In this document: one piece after another, positions 36,964 through 47,412 of the stretch
How positions within the stretch are numbered: position 1 is the first letter of the stretch
How the letters are laid out: each line of letters starts with the position of its first letter
Assembly: GCA_963804885.1 (NCBI GenBank)
Contig: CAWDSF010000011.1
Coordinates: 62,001 to 126,000 of the forward strand
Source of the DNA: PALSA-1004 sp963804885
GTDB lineage: Bacteria > Pseudomonadota > Gammaproteobacteria > Burkholderiales > SG8-41
Length of the DNA stretch: 64,000 nt
Direction: 5' to 3'
Program-made: the position numbers and the translations under genes
Notes under the pieces: generated by a model
What the model was told of the DNA's origin: nothing
Database searches by the model: none
The model's input: the letters and a program-made list of their open reading frames with translations, nothing else

Positions 36964-37846
36964 CACATCCTCCGCGCCAGCCGCGGATCGAGCGCATCAC
37001 GCATGCCGTCGCCGAGCAGGTTCACCGCCAGCACGGTCAGCGACAGGAAAATTCCCGGAAATAAAATCAGGTAGCCCGCGATCTGAAAGAGGCTGCGCGC
37101 CTCCGCCATGATGTTGCCCCAGCTCGGAATGTTGGGCGGCGTGCCGGCGCCGATGAACGACAGGATCGCCTCCGTGATCATCGCCGACGCGCACACGTAA
37201 GTCGCCTGCACCAGCAGTGGCGCCATGGTGTTCGGCAGGATGTGGCGCAGCAGGATGCGCGGCAGCGTCGTGCCCGCGGCGACCGCGGCTTCGACGTACG
37301 GCTGTTCGCGCAGCGTGAGCACCAGGCTGCGCACGAGGCGCACCACGCGCGGCACTTCCGCTAGCGTGATCGCCGCGATCACGTTTTCGACGCTCGCGCG
37401 CGTGAGCGCCATCAGCGCGATCGCCAGCAACACCGGCGGGATCGACATGAGGCCGTCCATGATGCGCATCACGATCGCGTCGAGCCAGCGCACGAATCCG
37501 GTAACCAGTCCGATCGCGAGTCCGATGAGCGTGCTCAACAACGCGACCGCGATGCCGACGGTGAGCGAGACGCGCGCGCCGTAGAGCACGCGGCTGTAGA
37601 CGTCGCGGCCCAGCATGTCGCTGCCGAACCAGAATTCCGCCGACGGCGGCTTCAGGCGGCGGATCGGCGTCACCGCCTGCGGGTCGACGCGTGCCGAGCC
37701 ACGGCGCGAATATCGCGATCAATATCATGAGCAGCAGCACGACGCCGCCCGACTATCGCGGTCGGATGGCGGCGAAACGACTCGCGGAAGCGCCGCCACG
37801 TGGGCGATTCCGACTTGGGCAGCGCGTCGATGGCGATGGCAGTCAT
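36963..37846 (-). CDS. dppC: Peptide ABC transporter permease (DppC type), two frame breaks
   Basis: This inner-membrane permease has the N-terminal OppC-type segment MTAIAIDALPKSESPTWRRF, a first helix (VLLLMILIAIFAPWLG), the FWFGSDMLGRDVYSRVLYGAR motif region and five further helices. The EAA loop reads EAAVAAGTTLPRILLRHILPN. Breaks near 37756 (GGGCGG for GGCGG) and 37690 (ACGCGTCGACC for ACGGTCGACC or similar) are each one extra base. Its ATG overlaps the dppB stop (TGATG). Corrected length is about 293 residues, normal for DppC. Confidence 0.88.
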
Positions 37847-38789
37847 CAGTAACGAATGCGCGGATCGAAGATACATATAGCTCATGTCCACCGCGAGGTT
37901 CACCAAAACGTAAGCGCCGGAGAACAGCAGGATCACGCCCTGGATGATCGGATAGTCGCGCCGCAAAATCGCATCCACGGTGAGCCGGCCGATGCCGGGG
38001 ATCGCGAACACGGTTTCAGTGACGATTGCGCCGCCGATCAGGAGCGCGATGCCGATGCCGATGATGGTCACGATCGGCACCGCGGCGTTTTTCAGCGCGT
38101 GGCCGCAGCAACACCGCGCGTGACGACAGTCCTTTGGCCTGAGCCGTGCGCACATAGTCCTGCGCGAGCACGTCGAGCATGGAGGCGCGCGTGATGCGCG
38201 CGATCAGCGCGATATACACGGTGCCGAGCGCGGTGCTCGGCAGCACGAGATGCCGGAACCACTGCCACACGCCTTCGCGCAGCGGCCGATAGCCCTGCAC
38301 CGGCAGCCAGTCGAGGCTGATCGAGAAAGTCCCGATCAGCACGTACGCGAGGACGAAAACCGGCACCGAAAACCCGAGCACCGAAAACGCCATCACCGCG
38401 CGGTCGACCCACGTGCCGACTTTGGCCGCCGCAATCACGCCGAGCGGCACAGCAATCGCGACCGATATCAGCAGCGTGCAAAGTGTCAATGCAACTGTCG
38501 GCTCGATGCGCTGGCCGATCAGGTGCGTGACGGGAAGATTGGTGAATATCGACGTGCCGAGGTCGCCGTGCAGCAGCGCCCAGACCCAGCCGCCGAAGCG
38601 CACGAAGAATGGTTCGTCGAGGCCGAGCTTGGCGCGGATGCGCCGGATGTCATCGTCGGTGGCCGCGTCACCGGCGAGAATGGCCGCCGGATCGCCCGGC
38701 GTCAGATACAGCAGCGAGAAAACGACGAACGCGACCACCGCCATGACGACTATGGTCGCGCCCAGTCTGCGAACTACATATGAGAACAC
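37846..38789 (-). CDS. dppB: Peptide ABC transporter permease (DppB type), two frame breaks
   Basis: This permease begins MFSYVVRRLGATIVVMAVVA with a first helix, the long periplasmic loop typical of DppB (YLTPGDPAAILAGDAATDDD, RRIRAKLGLDEPFFVRF), and five further helices. The EAA-type loop lies around YVRTAQAKGLSSRAVLLRHA. Breaks near 38104 (CGGCCAC for CGCCAC) and 37870 (CTTCGAT for CTCGAT) are each one extra base; corrected, the protein ends MSYMYLDPRIRY before the TGA that overlaps dppC. Length of about 313 residues is normal. Confidence 0.88.
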
Positions 38790-38813
38790 TTAACCCGGCC
38801 GCGCCGCAGCCCG

Positions 38814-40400
38814 CTATTTCTTCTCAACATTCCACAGGAGATTGATCGGCGCGATGATGAGCCCGCTGATGTTCGAGCGGTACGCCGTCGGCAGGATGAA
38901 CTGGCCGGTCGGGATGATGGGCACGAATTCGAATGCCGCTTCTGGACCGCATCCGCCGCTATCTTCGAGCTCGCGGCATCGGGCGCGTTGAACCAGGCTT
39001 CGCGCAACTCTTCCATCTTGGGATCGGTCGGCCAGCCGAACCACGCTTTCTCGCCCGTGCCGCGGATCGGGAAGTTCACCGCCGGGTTGACCATGTCGGG
39101 ACCGACCAGCCAGGTATGGAAAATCGACCAGCCGCCTTTTTCGACCGGCTCTTTGACCGCGCGGCGCGTGATCAGCGTGCCCCAGTCGCCGGCCTGGATC
39201 TCGGCGTTGAGACCGATCTTCTTCAGCATTTCGAGCGTCAGCAGCGATTGCGCGTGCACGATCGGCTGATCGGTCGCGTCGATGATCACGATCTTCTCGC
39301 CTTTGTAGCCCGCTTCCTTGACGAGTTGCTTCGCCTTCTCGAGGTCGCGCTTGCCTTTCAGCGGTTCCGCCGAAACTTCCGACGAAAGCGGCGTGCCGCA
39401 GGTGAAATACGAATAGCACGGTGTGCCCGTTCTTCGGATCGCCGGCGATGCCGATCACGTAATCCTGCTGGTTGACCATGTAGAGCAGCGCCTGGCGCAT
39501 TTTCACGTTGTTGAACGGCGGATGCAGGAAGTTGAAGCGGATCATGCCCATCGAGCCCAGCTGGTCGATGTTCTTGACGGTGATGTCCTTGTTCTTCGCC
39601 AGCACCGGAATCAGGTCGGGCGGCAGTTGCTCCCAGATGTCCGCTTCGCCCGCATTGAGCGCGGCAGCCGCGGTCGCGGAATCCGGAATGTAGATCCACT
39701 CGACGCGATCGACCTTGACGACCTTGCCGCCGGACGCCCACGACGGCGGCTCTTTGCGCGGCACGTAGTCGGTGTTCTTCACGTACACGACCTTGCTGCC
39801 CGGAACCCATTCTTCCTTGACCATCTTGAACGGGCCCGAACCGGTCGCGTCTTCGATGTTCTTGAACGCATCGGTCTTCGCGACCCGCTCGGGCATGATG
39901 AACGGCACGTTCGACGACGGCTTGGCGAGCGCTTCGAGCGTCAACGGAAACGGCTTCTTCAGCTTCAGCCGGAAAGTCTTGTCGTTGACTGCGGTCCAGC
40001 TCTCGGTAGATTCGGCGAGTTTCTGGCCGAGCGCATCGCGCTTGGACCAGCGGTCGATCGAGGCAATGCAGTCCGCAGCGCGCACCGGCTGCCCGTCGTG
40101 AAACTTGAGCCCGTCGCGCAGCGTGAACGTGTAGGTGAGGCGGTCTTTCGAGAGCTCGTGCTTGTCGATCATCTGCGGCTTGACCTCGAACTTCTCGTCC
40201 ATGGCGAACAGCGTGTCGTACACCATGTAGCCATGGTTGCGCGTGATGTAAGCCGTCGTGGCGATGGGATCGAGTATGCGCAGATCGGCCTGCGGTATGA
40301 ACTTCAGGACTTTTTGCTGCGCCAGCGCGGCGCCCGACACCAGCGCTGCGGCTAGCAGGCTGATGGCAACCAGACCGGTCGAACGAAACAGCTTGATCAT
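38814..40400 (-). CDS. dppA: Peptide ABC transporter substrate-binding protein (DppA type), two frame breaks
   Basis: This periplasmic solute-binding protein (SBP_bac_5) has a signal peptide MIKLFRSTGLVAISLLAAAL ending before QQKVLKF. It continues with the family core: LRILDPIATTAYITRNHGYM, FTLRDGLKFHDGQPVRAADC, GSGPFKMVKEEWVPGSKVVY, MRQALLYMVNQQDYVIG and, in a second frame, SIFHTWLVGPDMVNPAVNFP. Breaks are near 39419 (one extra G; restored text KNGTPCYSYFTCGTPL) and near 38938 (one lost G in AAGGCGGCATTC). The C-terminus ISGLIIAPINLLWNVEKK is typical. About 528 residues. It heads the dpp operon, 24 bases before dppB. Confidence 0.9.
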   Translation of the reverse strand: MIKLFRSTGLVAISLLAAALVSGAALAQQKVLKFIPQADLRILDPIATTAYITRNHGYMVYDTLFAMDEKFEVKPQMIDKHELSKDRLTYTFTLRDGLKFHDGQPVRAADCIASIDRWSKRDALGQKLAESTESWTAVNDKTFRLKLKKPFPLTLEALAKPSSNVPFIMPERVAKTDAFKNIEDATGSGPFKMVKEEWVPGSKVVYVKNTDYVPRKEPPSWASGGKVVKVDRVEWIYIPDSATAAAALNAGEADIWEQLPPDLIPVLAKNKDITVKNIDQLGSMGMIRFNFLHPPFNNVKMRQALLYMVNQQDYVIGIAGDPKNGHTVLFVFHLRHAAFVGSFGGTAERQARPREGEATRQGSGLQRREDRDHRRDRSADRARAIAADARNAEEDRSQRRDPGRRLGHADHAPRGQRAGRKRRLVDFPYLAGRSRHGQPGGELPDPRHGRESVVRLADRSQDGRVARSLVQRARCRELEDSGGCGPEAAFEFVPIIPTGQFILPTAYRSNISGLIIAPINLLWNVEKK

Positions 40401-40486
40401 CGAAATCCCCTCTTTCATCAATAAATGAAACGGATCCATTGGTGCAGGCAATTTGGACGCCCAGAGTCTAGCCGGGCGTGCTTATT

Positions 40487-40515
40487 GTATTACAAGCCCC
40501 CTGGCCGCCAGACAA
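40487..40515 (-). promoter_or_regulatory. Candidate sigma70 promoter for the dpp operon
   Basis: On the minus strand TTGTCT (40515-40510) and TAATAC (40492-40487) are separated by 17 bases, close to the sigma70 consensus; an overlapping TACAAT lies 3 bases downstream. It sits about 90 bases upstream of the dppA ATG in the 189-base gap after the M81 gene, and a GAGGGG ribosome-binding site precedes the ATG. No operator is recognisable. Confidence 0.45.
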
Positions 40516-40589
40516 CTATCGGTCGACCGCGGCAGCACGCACAGGACGGGGGCATGTTGCGCCGCGATGGTGCGCCACCGCATGATAAA

Positions 40590-42068
40590 TCAGCGATCGA
40601 GCGGATAAATCGGGCGGCGTACCCGCCCGTACGCGAACAGCGAAAAATCCGAGGAACACACGCCGCCGCTCGCGCATTCGATGATGGTGCTCGCGAGCGG
40701 CGCGAAAACCGGCCGGTAATACATGCGCGACTTCAGTATCAGGTAGCGCTCGCGCGTCGGCTGCAGGCCTACGCAGGTAAAGACGCCGAGGTCCCATGGC
40801 TCCTGCGTCTGCTCGGTCACGACGATGCGCGCGGCGCCGATATCGAATAACACCGTGCGTCCCATATAGCAGCGCGTGCCCGTGTAAATGGGCCCGCTGA
40901 TCGTGTATTCGCCGTTGCCGATCGTGCGCACCTGCCCGGTCAGCCGCAGCGGTGCGCGCGGCGCCTGCGCGATTTTCGGCATGGGCACTTTATTGCCAAG
41001 GTCTATCGTGACGGTTGCCCCCTCGCCCGCCGCAATCAGCTGCGCGACTGCCTGCGGATCGCAGATGGGCCCGACGCCGATGTGCGTCATGCCGTGGCGC
41101 AGGCATTCGTCCAGCACGTCCATGGTGTCGCAGGTGCCGCCCGACATGCAGTTGTCGCCGTGATCGAGCAGCAGCGTGAGGCCGTGCTTGACGGCGCGCG
41201 CCCGCGCGACGGAGTCGCTCAGCGGCGTCTGGCCGAATACAAATTCGCTGCGCCGTGCGGCGAGCATTTCGCTGCAATCGTCGGCCCAGCGCTGCGCCTT
41301 GGCCATATCGCGGTCGGCCACGACGACGACACTCATGCCGGCATCTTCGATGTCGGCCAGATAAAAACCACCGAAGACGGTGGCGGCAAGCGCCCCGTGC
41401 CGCTCGAGCCCGCGCGCGAATTCGACCCCATCGCGCATGGCGCCCGGTATTTCGGTGTTCTGGCACAGCGTCTGGGAGAGTACCCCGGGCCGCGCAAGCG
41501 CGACGACCGGCTGTGTCTTTCCCGCGAGCATATCGAAGAGCAGCCGCGCCGCGTGCGCGCCGGTATCGTACATGTCGATGTGCGGATAAGTCTTGAACCC
41601 GACCACGATGTCCGCGTGCCCGATCATGCGCGGCGAGATGTTGCCATGCAGATCTAGCGCCAGCGCCAGCGGCGTGGCCGGCGCGATCGCGCGTATCCGC
41701 TCGAGCAAAGCGCCTTCGCCGTCGCCATTGTCTTCGACCACCATCGCGCCGTGCAGGTCGAGCATGATTGCATCGCACCCCGCGGCGATCGCGTCGACGA
41801 TTGCATCGCACATCACGCGATAGGCGGCCGCCTCGACCGGCCCGCTTGGATTGGCCATTGCAAACAGCGGCGTAACGATCTCGCAGCCCTTGCGCTCCGC
41901 CATATCTATATAGGCGCCCATCGCGGTGGCCGACCCGCGCGCCGCCGTATAAGCATCGGCGCCGAACGCCGGTCCATGCGGATCGCCGGCGCCGAATGCG
42001 GCGAGCGGCGTCGGCAAAGGAGAAAACGTATTGGTTTCGTGGTTCAAACGCGCGATCACGACTTTCAT
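40590..42068 (-). CDS. M81 family metallopeptidase (MlrC-like)
   Basis: This 492-residue protein shows the MlrC/DUF1485 N-terminal domain (VVIARLNHETNTFSPLPTPL, GCDAIMLDLHGAMVVEDNGD, LDLHGNISPRMIGHADIVVG, TYPHIDMYDTGAHAARLL) and the MlrC C-terminal domain (LLLDHGDNCMSGGTCDTMDV, GVGPICDPQAVAQLI). MlrC hydrolyses linear microcystin fragments in sphingomonads; most homologues have unknown substrates. His in LDLHG and Asp/His in LLDHGDN are likely metal ligands by family analogy. It lies 189 bases upstream of dppA on the same strand, suggesting a linked peptide or amide degradation role. Confidence 0.87.
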   Translation of the reverse strand: MKVVIARLNHETNTFSPLPTPLAAFGAGDPHGPAFGADAYTAARGSATAMGAYIDMAERKGCEIVTPLFAMANPSGPVEAAAYRVMCDAIVDAIAAGCDAIMLDLHGAMVVEDNGDGEGALLERIRAIAPATPLALALDLHGNISPRMIGHADIVVGFKTYPHIDMYDTGAHAARLLFDMLAGKTQPVVALARPGVLSQTLCQNTEIPGAMRDGVEFARGLERHGALAATVFGGFYLADIEDAGMSVVVVADRDMAKAQRWADDCSEMLAARRSEFVFGQTPLSDSVARARAVKHGLTLLLDHGDNCMSGGTCDTMDVLDECLRHGMTHIGVGPICDPQAVAQLIAAGEGATVTIDLGNKVPMPKIAQAPRAPLRLTGQVRTIGNGEYTISGPIYTGTRCYMGRTVLFDIGAARIVVTEQTQEPWDLGVFTCVGLQPTRERYLILKSRMYYRPVFAPLASTIIECASGGVCSSDFSLFAYGRVRRPIYPLDR

Positions 42069-42148
42069 GGCAGCGATTCTAGCGCGAAGCGCCGATTGTC
42101 ATCCCGCGTTGCCAGGTAAATCGTTGCCATGCTTTAATCGCCTTCTAT

Positions 42149-44220
42149 ATGCCTGACACCGTTACGCGCACCATCGTCCACAGTACGTGCCCCCACGACT
42201 GCCCGAGCACGTGCGCGCTCGAAGTCGAGAAACTCGACAGCCACCACATCGGCCGCATTCGCGGTGCGTCCGCCAACTCGTATACGTCCGGCGTGGTCTG
42301 CGAGAAAGTCTCGCGCTATGCCGAGCGCGTGCATCACCCGGACCGTCTCACTCAGCCCTTAAGGCGCACGGGCGCCAAGGGCGCCGGCGAATTCGCGCCG
42401 CTCTCGTGGGAGTCGGCGCTCGACGAAGTGGCCGAACAGTTCATGCGCGCGGCCCAGCGGCTTGGCGCGACATCGGTGTGGCCGCTGTATTACGCGGGGA
42501 CCATGGGCCTCGTGCAGCGCGACGGCATCGAGCGCCTGCGCCACGTCATGCGCTATTCGCGCCAGCACTCGACCATCTGCACGGCACTCGTCGATGCCGG
42601 CTGGATGGCCGGCGTCGGCGCCAAAATGGGCCCCGATCCGCGCGAGATGGGCGACGCGGACCTGATCATCGTGTGGGGCAGCAATCCGGCGTCGACCCAG
42701 GTCAACGTCATGACGCATATCGCAAAAGCGCGACGCGAGCGCAACGCGCAATTCATTGTCGTCGATCCCTATCGCACGCCGACGGCGAAAGTCGCCGATA
42801 CCCACCTGATGTTAAAGCCGGGCACGGACGGAGCGCTCGCGTGCGCGATCATGCACGTCATGTTCCGCGACGGCCATGCGGACCGCGAGTACATGCGCAC
42901 GCACGCCGATGTCCCCGCCGAACTCGAAGCTCATCTCGCGTCGCGCACGCCGCAGTGGGCCGCCGCCATCACCGGTCTGCCGGTCGCAGAGATCGAACGC
43001 GTCGCCAAGCTGTATGGCACTACGAAGCGTGCGTTCATCCGCGTCGGCTATGGCTTCTCGCGCCAGCGCAACGGCGCGGCGAGCGTGCACGCGGTGTCCT
43101 GCCTCGCCACGGTCGGCGGCAAATGGCCGCACCGCGGGGGCGGCACGTTCTACAGCAACGGCGACATCTACAAGATCAAAGACGCGCTGATCAAAGGCAC
43201 CGACCACCTCGACCCGCAAATCCGCGCGCTCGACATTTCACGCGTGGGCCCGGTCCTCACCGGCGACCGCAGCGACCTCGGCGACGGCCCGCCGGTCGCC
43301 GCCATGCTGATCCAGAACATGAACCCGGCACTCGTGTGCCCGGATTCGCACGCGGTGCGCGCGGGCTTCATGCGCGACGACCTGTTCGTCTGCGTGCACG
43401 AGCAGTTCATGACCGATACCGCCAGGCTGGCGGACATCGTGCTGCCGGCGACGACGTTTCTCGAGCACGACGACATGTACCGCGCCGGCGGCCACTCGTT
43501 CTTTCAGGTCACGCGCAAAGTCATCGAGCCTTATGCCCAGGCGCGCGAAAACCACTATGTAATATGCGAACTCGCGAAACGGCTCGGCGCGAAGCATCGC
43601 GGCTTCGACCTGACGGCGTGGGAACTCATCGACGAAACCCTGAAACTCTCCGGCTATCCGGATGCGGCGACCTTGCACCGCGACCATTGGATCGACCGCC
43701 AGCCCGATTTCGACACGGCGCATTTCATCAACGGCTTCCCGACACCCGACGGCAAGTTCCGCTTCAAGCCCGACTGGGCGGCGCGCGGCAAGTACCACGC
43801 GAAGATGCCCGCCCTGCCCGACTACATGGGCAGCGAAGAGCGCGCCGACGCAGACACATCCGTTCCGCCTCGTAACCGCGCCGGCGCGCAGTTATTTGAA
43901 CAGCACGTTCACCGAAACGCCCACCTCACGCAAACGCGAGGCGCGGCCGACCGTGCTGATCCATCCTGAGGATTGCGCGCAACTGGAAATAAAAACCGGC
44001 GAGCGCGTCGAAATCGGCAACGCCCGCGGCGCGATTACGCTGCATGCGAAATCGTTCGATGGCGTCCAGCGCGGCGTCATCGTCGTCGAGTCGATCTGGC
44101 CCAACTCCGCGTTCGAAGGCGGCATCGGCGTCAACTCGCTCGTCGGCGCCGACCCCGGCGCGCCTAACGGGGGCGCGGCGTTCCACGACAGCGCGGTGTG
44201 GGTGCAGACGTTTGGCTTGA
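42149..44220 (+). CDS. Molybdopterin oxidoreductase ([4Fe-4S], bis-MGD type), two frame breaks
   Basis: This soluble DMSO-reductase-superfamily protein of about 690 residues has an N-terminal Fe-S motif STCPHDCPSTCALEVE (CX3CX3C) and a fourth Cys in SGVVCEKVSRYAERV. The molybdopterin domains show PLRRTGAKGAGEFAPLSWES, DLIIVWGSNPASTQVN, DPYRTPTAKVADTHLMLKPG, FIRVGYGFSRQRNG and ADIVLPATTFLEHDDMYRAG. After a break near 43862 the dinucleotide-binding domain continues as HPFRLVTAPARSYLNSTF to NSLVGADPGAPNGGAAFHDS. Removing one A near 44205 gives AVWVRRLA and a stop at 44218-44220; as written the frame runs on to 44627. No Tat signal, so cytoplasmic. Substrate is unknown. Confidence 0.87.
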
Positions 44221-44296
44221 CCCTGCGCGAATCGCCCTCACGCAAACGCTGCGGGATTCCGTCGCTACGTTCATCGGATTGCGCGCCAACCGCGCT

Positions 44297-46418
44297 TCAC
44301 GTGTCCAGCAGCGGCAAGCCGGGCAGCAGCTTTTCTATCGTGATCGGAAAGTCCCGCACCCGCACGCCGGTGGCATTGAACACGGCATTCGCCACCGCCG
44401 CATTGGCGCCGCAATGGCCCAGCTCGCCAACGCCCTTGGCGCCCAGTACGTTGGCCTTGTCGTCGAAGTTCTCGAGCAGCACGGCATCGATTGCGGGAAT
44501 GTCCGCGTGTACCGGAACCAGATATCCCGCCAGATCGTGGTTAAGGAATGCGCCACTGCCGGGCTCGACCAGAGCTTCCTCATGCAGCACCGAGCTCACG
44601 CCGAAGGTCATGCCGCCGATGAGTTGAGAGCGCGCCGTCTTCGCGTTGAAGATGCGCCCTGCCGCGAAGACGCCGAGCATCCGCCGGAGCCGGACTTCAG
44701 CCGTATCCGCATCGACGCCGACCTCGACGAAATGAGCGCCGTAGGCGTGGATCGAATATTTCTGGTAGTTCGGATCTTTCCACATCGCGGCGATCGCACC
44801 CTCCGCTTCCACGCCCTCGGCGGGAACGCTGCCCTTCTTCAGCTTCTCGCGCAGCGCCATGCACGCGTTGTAGACGGCGGTGCACGTGTTGGTCGCGCCG
44901 AACGATCCGCCGGAGCCTGCGCCGGGTGGATAGTCGGAAGATCCGATTTCGACTTTGACGCGTTCAAGCGGAATGCCGAGCGTCTCGGCCGCAACCTGGG
45001 CGACGATCGTGTACGTGCCGGTACCGATATCGGTGATGTCTGAGCGGACCAACGCAGTTCCGTCAGGAAGCATGCGCACGGTCGCCTTGCTCGGCAGCTG
45101 GAACTGCATGCGCACCGCGGCCGCCATGCCGTAGCCGACCAGCCAGCGGCCGTCTCTCACGCTGGCCGGCTGCGCCGGGCGGCGCTCCCAGCGCGAACCG
45201 GCGCGCGCCTTCGCGCATGCACTCGACGAGGCGCCGATCGCTGAACGGCTGCCCCGTTTCGGGATGGACCTTCGGCTCGTTCAGGATGCGCAGCTCGATC
45301 GGGTCCATGTTCAGCGCCACGGCCAACTCGTCGACCGCGCACTCGACCGCGAGCAGTCCCGGCGCTTCGCCCGGCGCGCGGACGTCTTCGCCGCGCGGCA
45401 GATCGAGATCGACCAGCCGGTGTCGCGTCAGCCGGTTCGGCGCCGCATACATCGGCCGCGCCGAAGTCGCCGTCTGTTCCGCGTACTGCGCGATTGGATT
45501 GTTGTGCATCGTTACATCATGCCCGAGCGCGACCATGCGGCCATCGCGCGTCGCGCCCAACCGCATGCGCTGGCTCGTCATCGCGCGCAGGCCGAGCAGC
45601 TGGAAAATCTGCTGCCGCGTCATGACGACCTTGACCGGATGCCTGCAGTTCGCGTGCGGCGAGCGCCGCGAGGATCGTCTCGGCGTGGATGCCCAGCTTC
45701 GAGCCGAATCCGCCGCCGACGTAGGGCGACACGATGTGGATGCGCTCTTCGTTCATTTTCAACGTGCGGCGATCGCGGTGCGCGCTTCGCCGACGATCTG
45801 CGAGCTCACGTACACGGTCAGGTCCTCGCCGCCCGGCACCACCATGCACGCATGCGGCTCCATCGGCTGGGAAAACTGATACGGCGTCGTATAGGTCGCG
45901 TCGACCGTGACTTCGGCGCCGCCGAACGCACCGTCAAAGTCGCCGATCGCGCTCTCGGTGGGAAGTCCTGCGTTCACCTTCTTTGGGACGTAGGACTCAT
46001 CGAGCCGCGCAGCGAAGTCGAACCGCCCGGACTCATTGGCGTACGTGACATCGACGAGATTGGCCGCGGCGCAGGCCTGCTCGAAGGTCGAAGCGACGAC
46101 GAGCGCAACGGGTTCGCCGTAGTGGCGGACGTCGGGACCGCTCAACGTCGGGTACGCTCGCGAATAGGCCGATTCCGCGGGATCGGCCTTGCCCTGCGCA
46201 GGTGCATTGCGATGGGTCATCACCATGCGGACGCCGGACGCCTGCTCAGCGCGCGTCGTGTCGATGGCGGTAATGCGCCCTTTGCCGATCGTGGCACCCA
46301 CGATGTAGCCGTAGAGCGGCTGGGCGACGTTCCAGTGTTCGGCCGCGTAAGTGGCGCGTCCGCTGACCTTGAGCGGACCGTCGATGCGGTCGATGGGTTG
46401 TCCGATGAGCGCGGCCAT
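44297..46418 (-). CDS. Xanthine dehydrogenase-family molybdopterin-binding subunit (PaoC/YagR-like), three frame breaks
   Basis: This is the large catalytic subunit of a molybdenum hydroxylase. It begins MAALIGQPIDRIDGPLKVSG at 46418, with YGYIVGATIGKGRITAID, VTVDATYTTPYQFSQPMEPH and IHIVSPYVGGGFGSKLGIHA. The Mo-site segments are DITDIGTGTYTIVAQVAAET and GAGSGGSFGATNTCTAVYN, and the catalytic Glu is in KGVGELGHCGANAAVANAV near the C-terminus. Breaks lie near 45765 (one lost base), 45640 (one extra) and 45195 (one extra). Corrected length is about 708 residues, close to E. coli PaoC. It ends a three-gene operon with FAD and 2Fe-2S subunits. Aldehyde or aromatic substrates are likely by family, not shown. 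Confidence 0.88.
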
Positions 46419-46422
46419 GGTC

Positions 46423-47412
46423 TCAACCCTCCTGCGCTGCTTGCGCGAGCGTGCGACAAAGCGTGCGCCTGGCCAAATCGATCTTGAAGTCGTTGTGGCC
46501 ATGCCCCGCGGCGTCTTTCATCGCGAGATCCGCGGCAGCGCGATAGGTGGCCATCGTGGCGGGACGCCCGATCAACGCAGCCTCCGCTTCCAGCGATCGC
46601 CACGGTTTATGCGCCACGCCGCCGAACACAATTTTGGCCGACGTGATCCTGCCCTGCTCCGCCGCGACGATCGCGGCGACAGACACCAGCGCGAATTCAT
46701 AGGAGGCGCGGTCGCGAACCTTGCGGTAGATTTGCCGCCCCGGCGGCGGTGCGGGCAGGACGACGCCGGTGATCATCTCGTCCGGACGCAGCACAGTCTC
46801 GATCTCGGGCGTATCGCCCGGCAAGCGATGGAAATCGACTATGGGCACGACGCGCGTGGCGCCACCGGAACCGAGCAGCTCGATCCGCGCCTCGAGCGCA
46901 ACCATTGCTACGGCCATGTCCGACGGATGAACCGCGATGCAAGCGTCGCTCGCGCCGAGGATTGCGTGGATGCGGTTGATCCCGCCGACCGCGGAACATC
47001 CGCTGCCGGGGTTACGCTTGTTGCAGCCGTACAGCGGATCGTAAAAGTACGGGCAGCGCGTGCGCTGAAGCAGATTGCCGCCGACCGATGCCTTGTTGCG
47101 GAGCTGGCCCGAGGCGCCGGCGAGCAGCGCTTCGGCAAGCACCCGGTAGCGGCTGCGAATGCGCATGTCGGCGGCAGTGTCGGAGTTCGCGGCCTGGGCG
47201 CCGATGCGCAGCCCGCCATCGCTCAGATCTTCGATATCCCTGAACGGCAGGCGGCTGATGTCGACCAAGTGGGTGGGCCGCTCGATCTCGAGCTTCATCA
47301 GGTCGAGCAGGTTGGTGCCGCCGCTGATGAACCTGGCGCCGGGCCCGCCCTTGGCAATCGCAGCGATCGCGGCGCCCGGGTCGGTCGCCCGCTCGTAGGT
47401 AAACGTTCTCAT
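46423..47412 (-). CDS. Xanthine dehydrogenase-family FAD-binding subunit with [4Fe-4S] insertion (PaoB/YagS-like)
   Basis: This 329-residue subunit carries the FAD-binding segments GARFISGGTNLLDLMKLEIE and ALLAGASGQLRNKASVGGNL. Next come LLQRTRCPYFYDPLYGCNKR and NPGSGCSAVGGINRIHAILG, whose cysteines match the extra [4Fe-4S] site known in PaoB and 4-hydroxybenzoyl-CoA reductase. The C-terminal CO-dehydrogenase flavoprotein domain has VFGGVAHKPWRSLEAEAALI. ATG 47412 overlaps the stop of the 2Fe-2S subunit gene by four bases, and the stop lies four bases before the large subunit start. Confidence 0.92.
   Translation of the reverse strand: MRTFTYERATDPGAAIAAIAKGGPGARFISGGTNLLDLMKLEIERPTHLVDISRLPFRDIEDLSDGGLRIGAQAANSDTAADMRIRSRYRVLAEALLAGASGQLRNKASVGGNLLQRTRCPYFYDPLYGCNKRNPGSGCSAVGGINRIHAILGASDACIAVHPSDMAVAMVALEARIELLGSGGATRVVPIVDFHRLPGDTPEIETVLRPDEMITGVVLPAPPPGRQIYRKVRDRASYEFALVSVAAIVAAEQGRITSAKIVFGGVAHKPWRSLEAEAALIGRPATMATYRAAADLAMKDAAGHGHNDFKIDLARRTLCRTLAQAAQEG

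Noticed and set aside
42187..43875. A long open frame of about 560 codons on the plus strand overlapping the molybdopterin oxidoreductase
   Set aside because: It is a frame shadow of a GC-rich gene: Arg/Pro/His-rich, no recognisable motif, while the overlapping frame encodes a clear molybdoenzyme.
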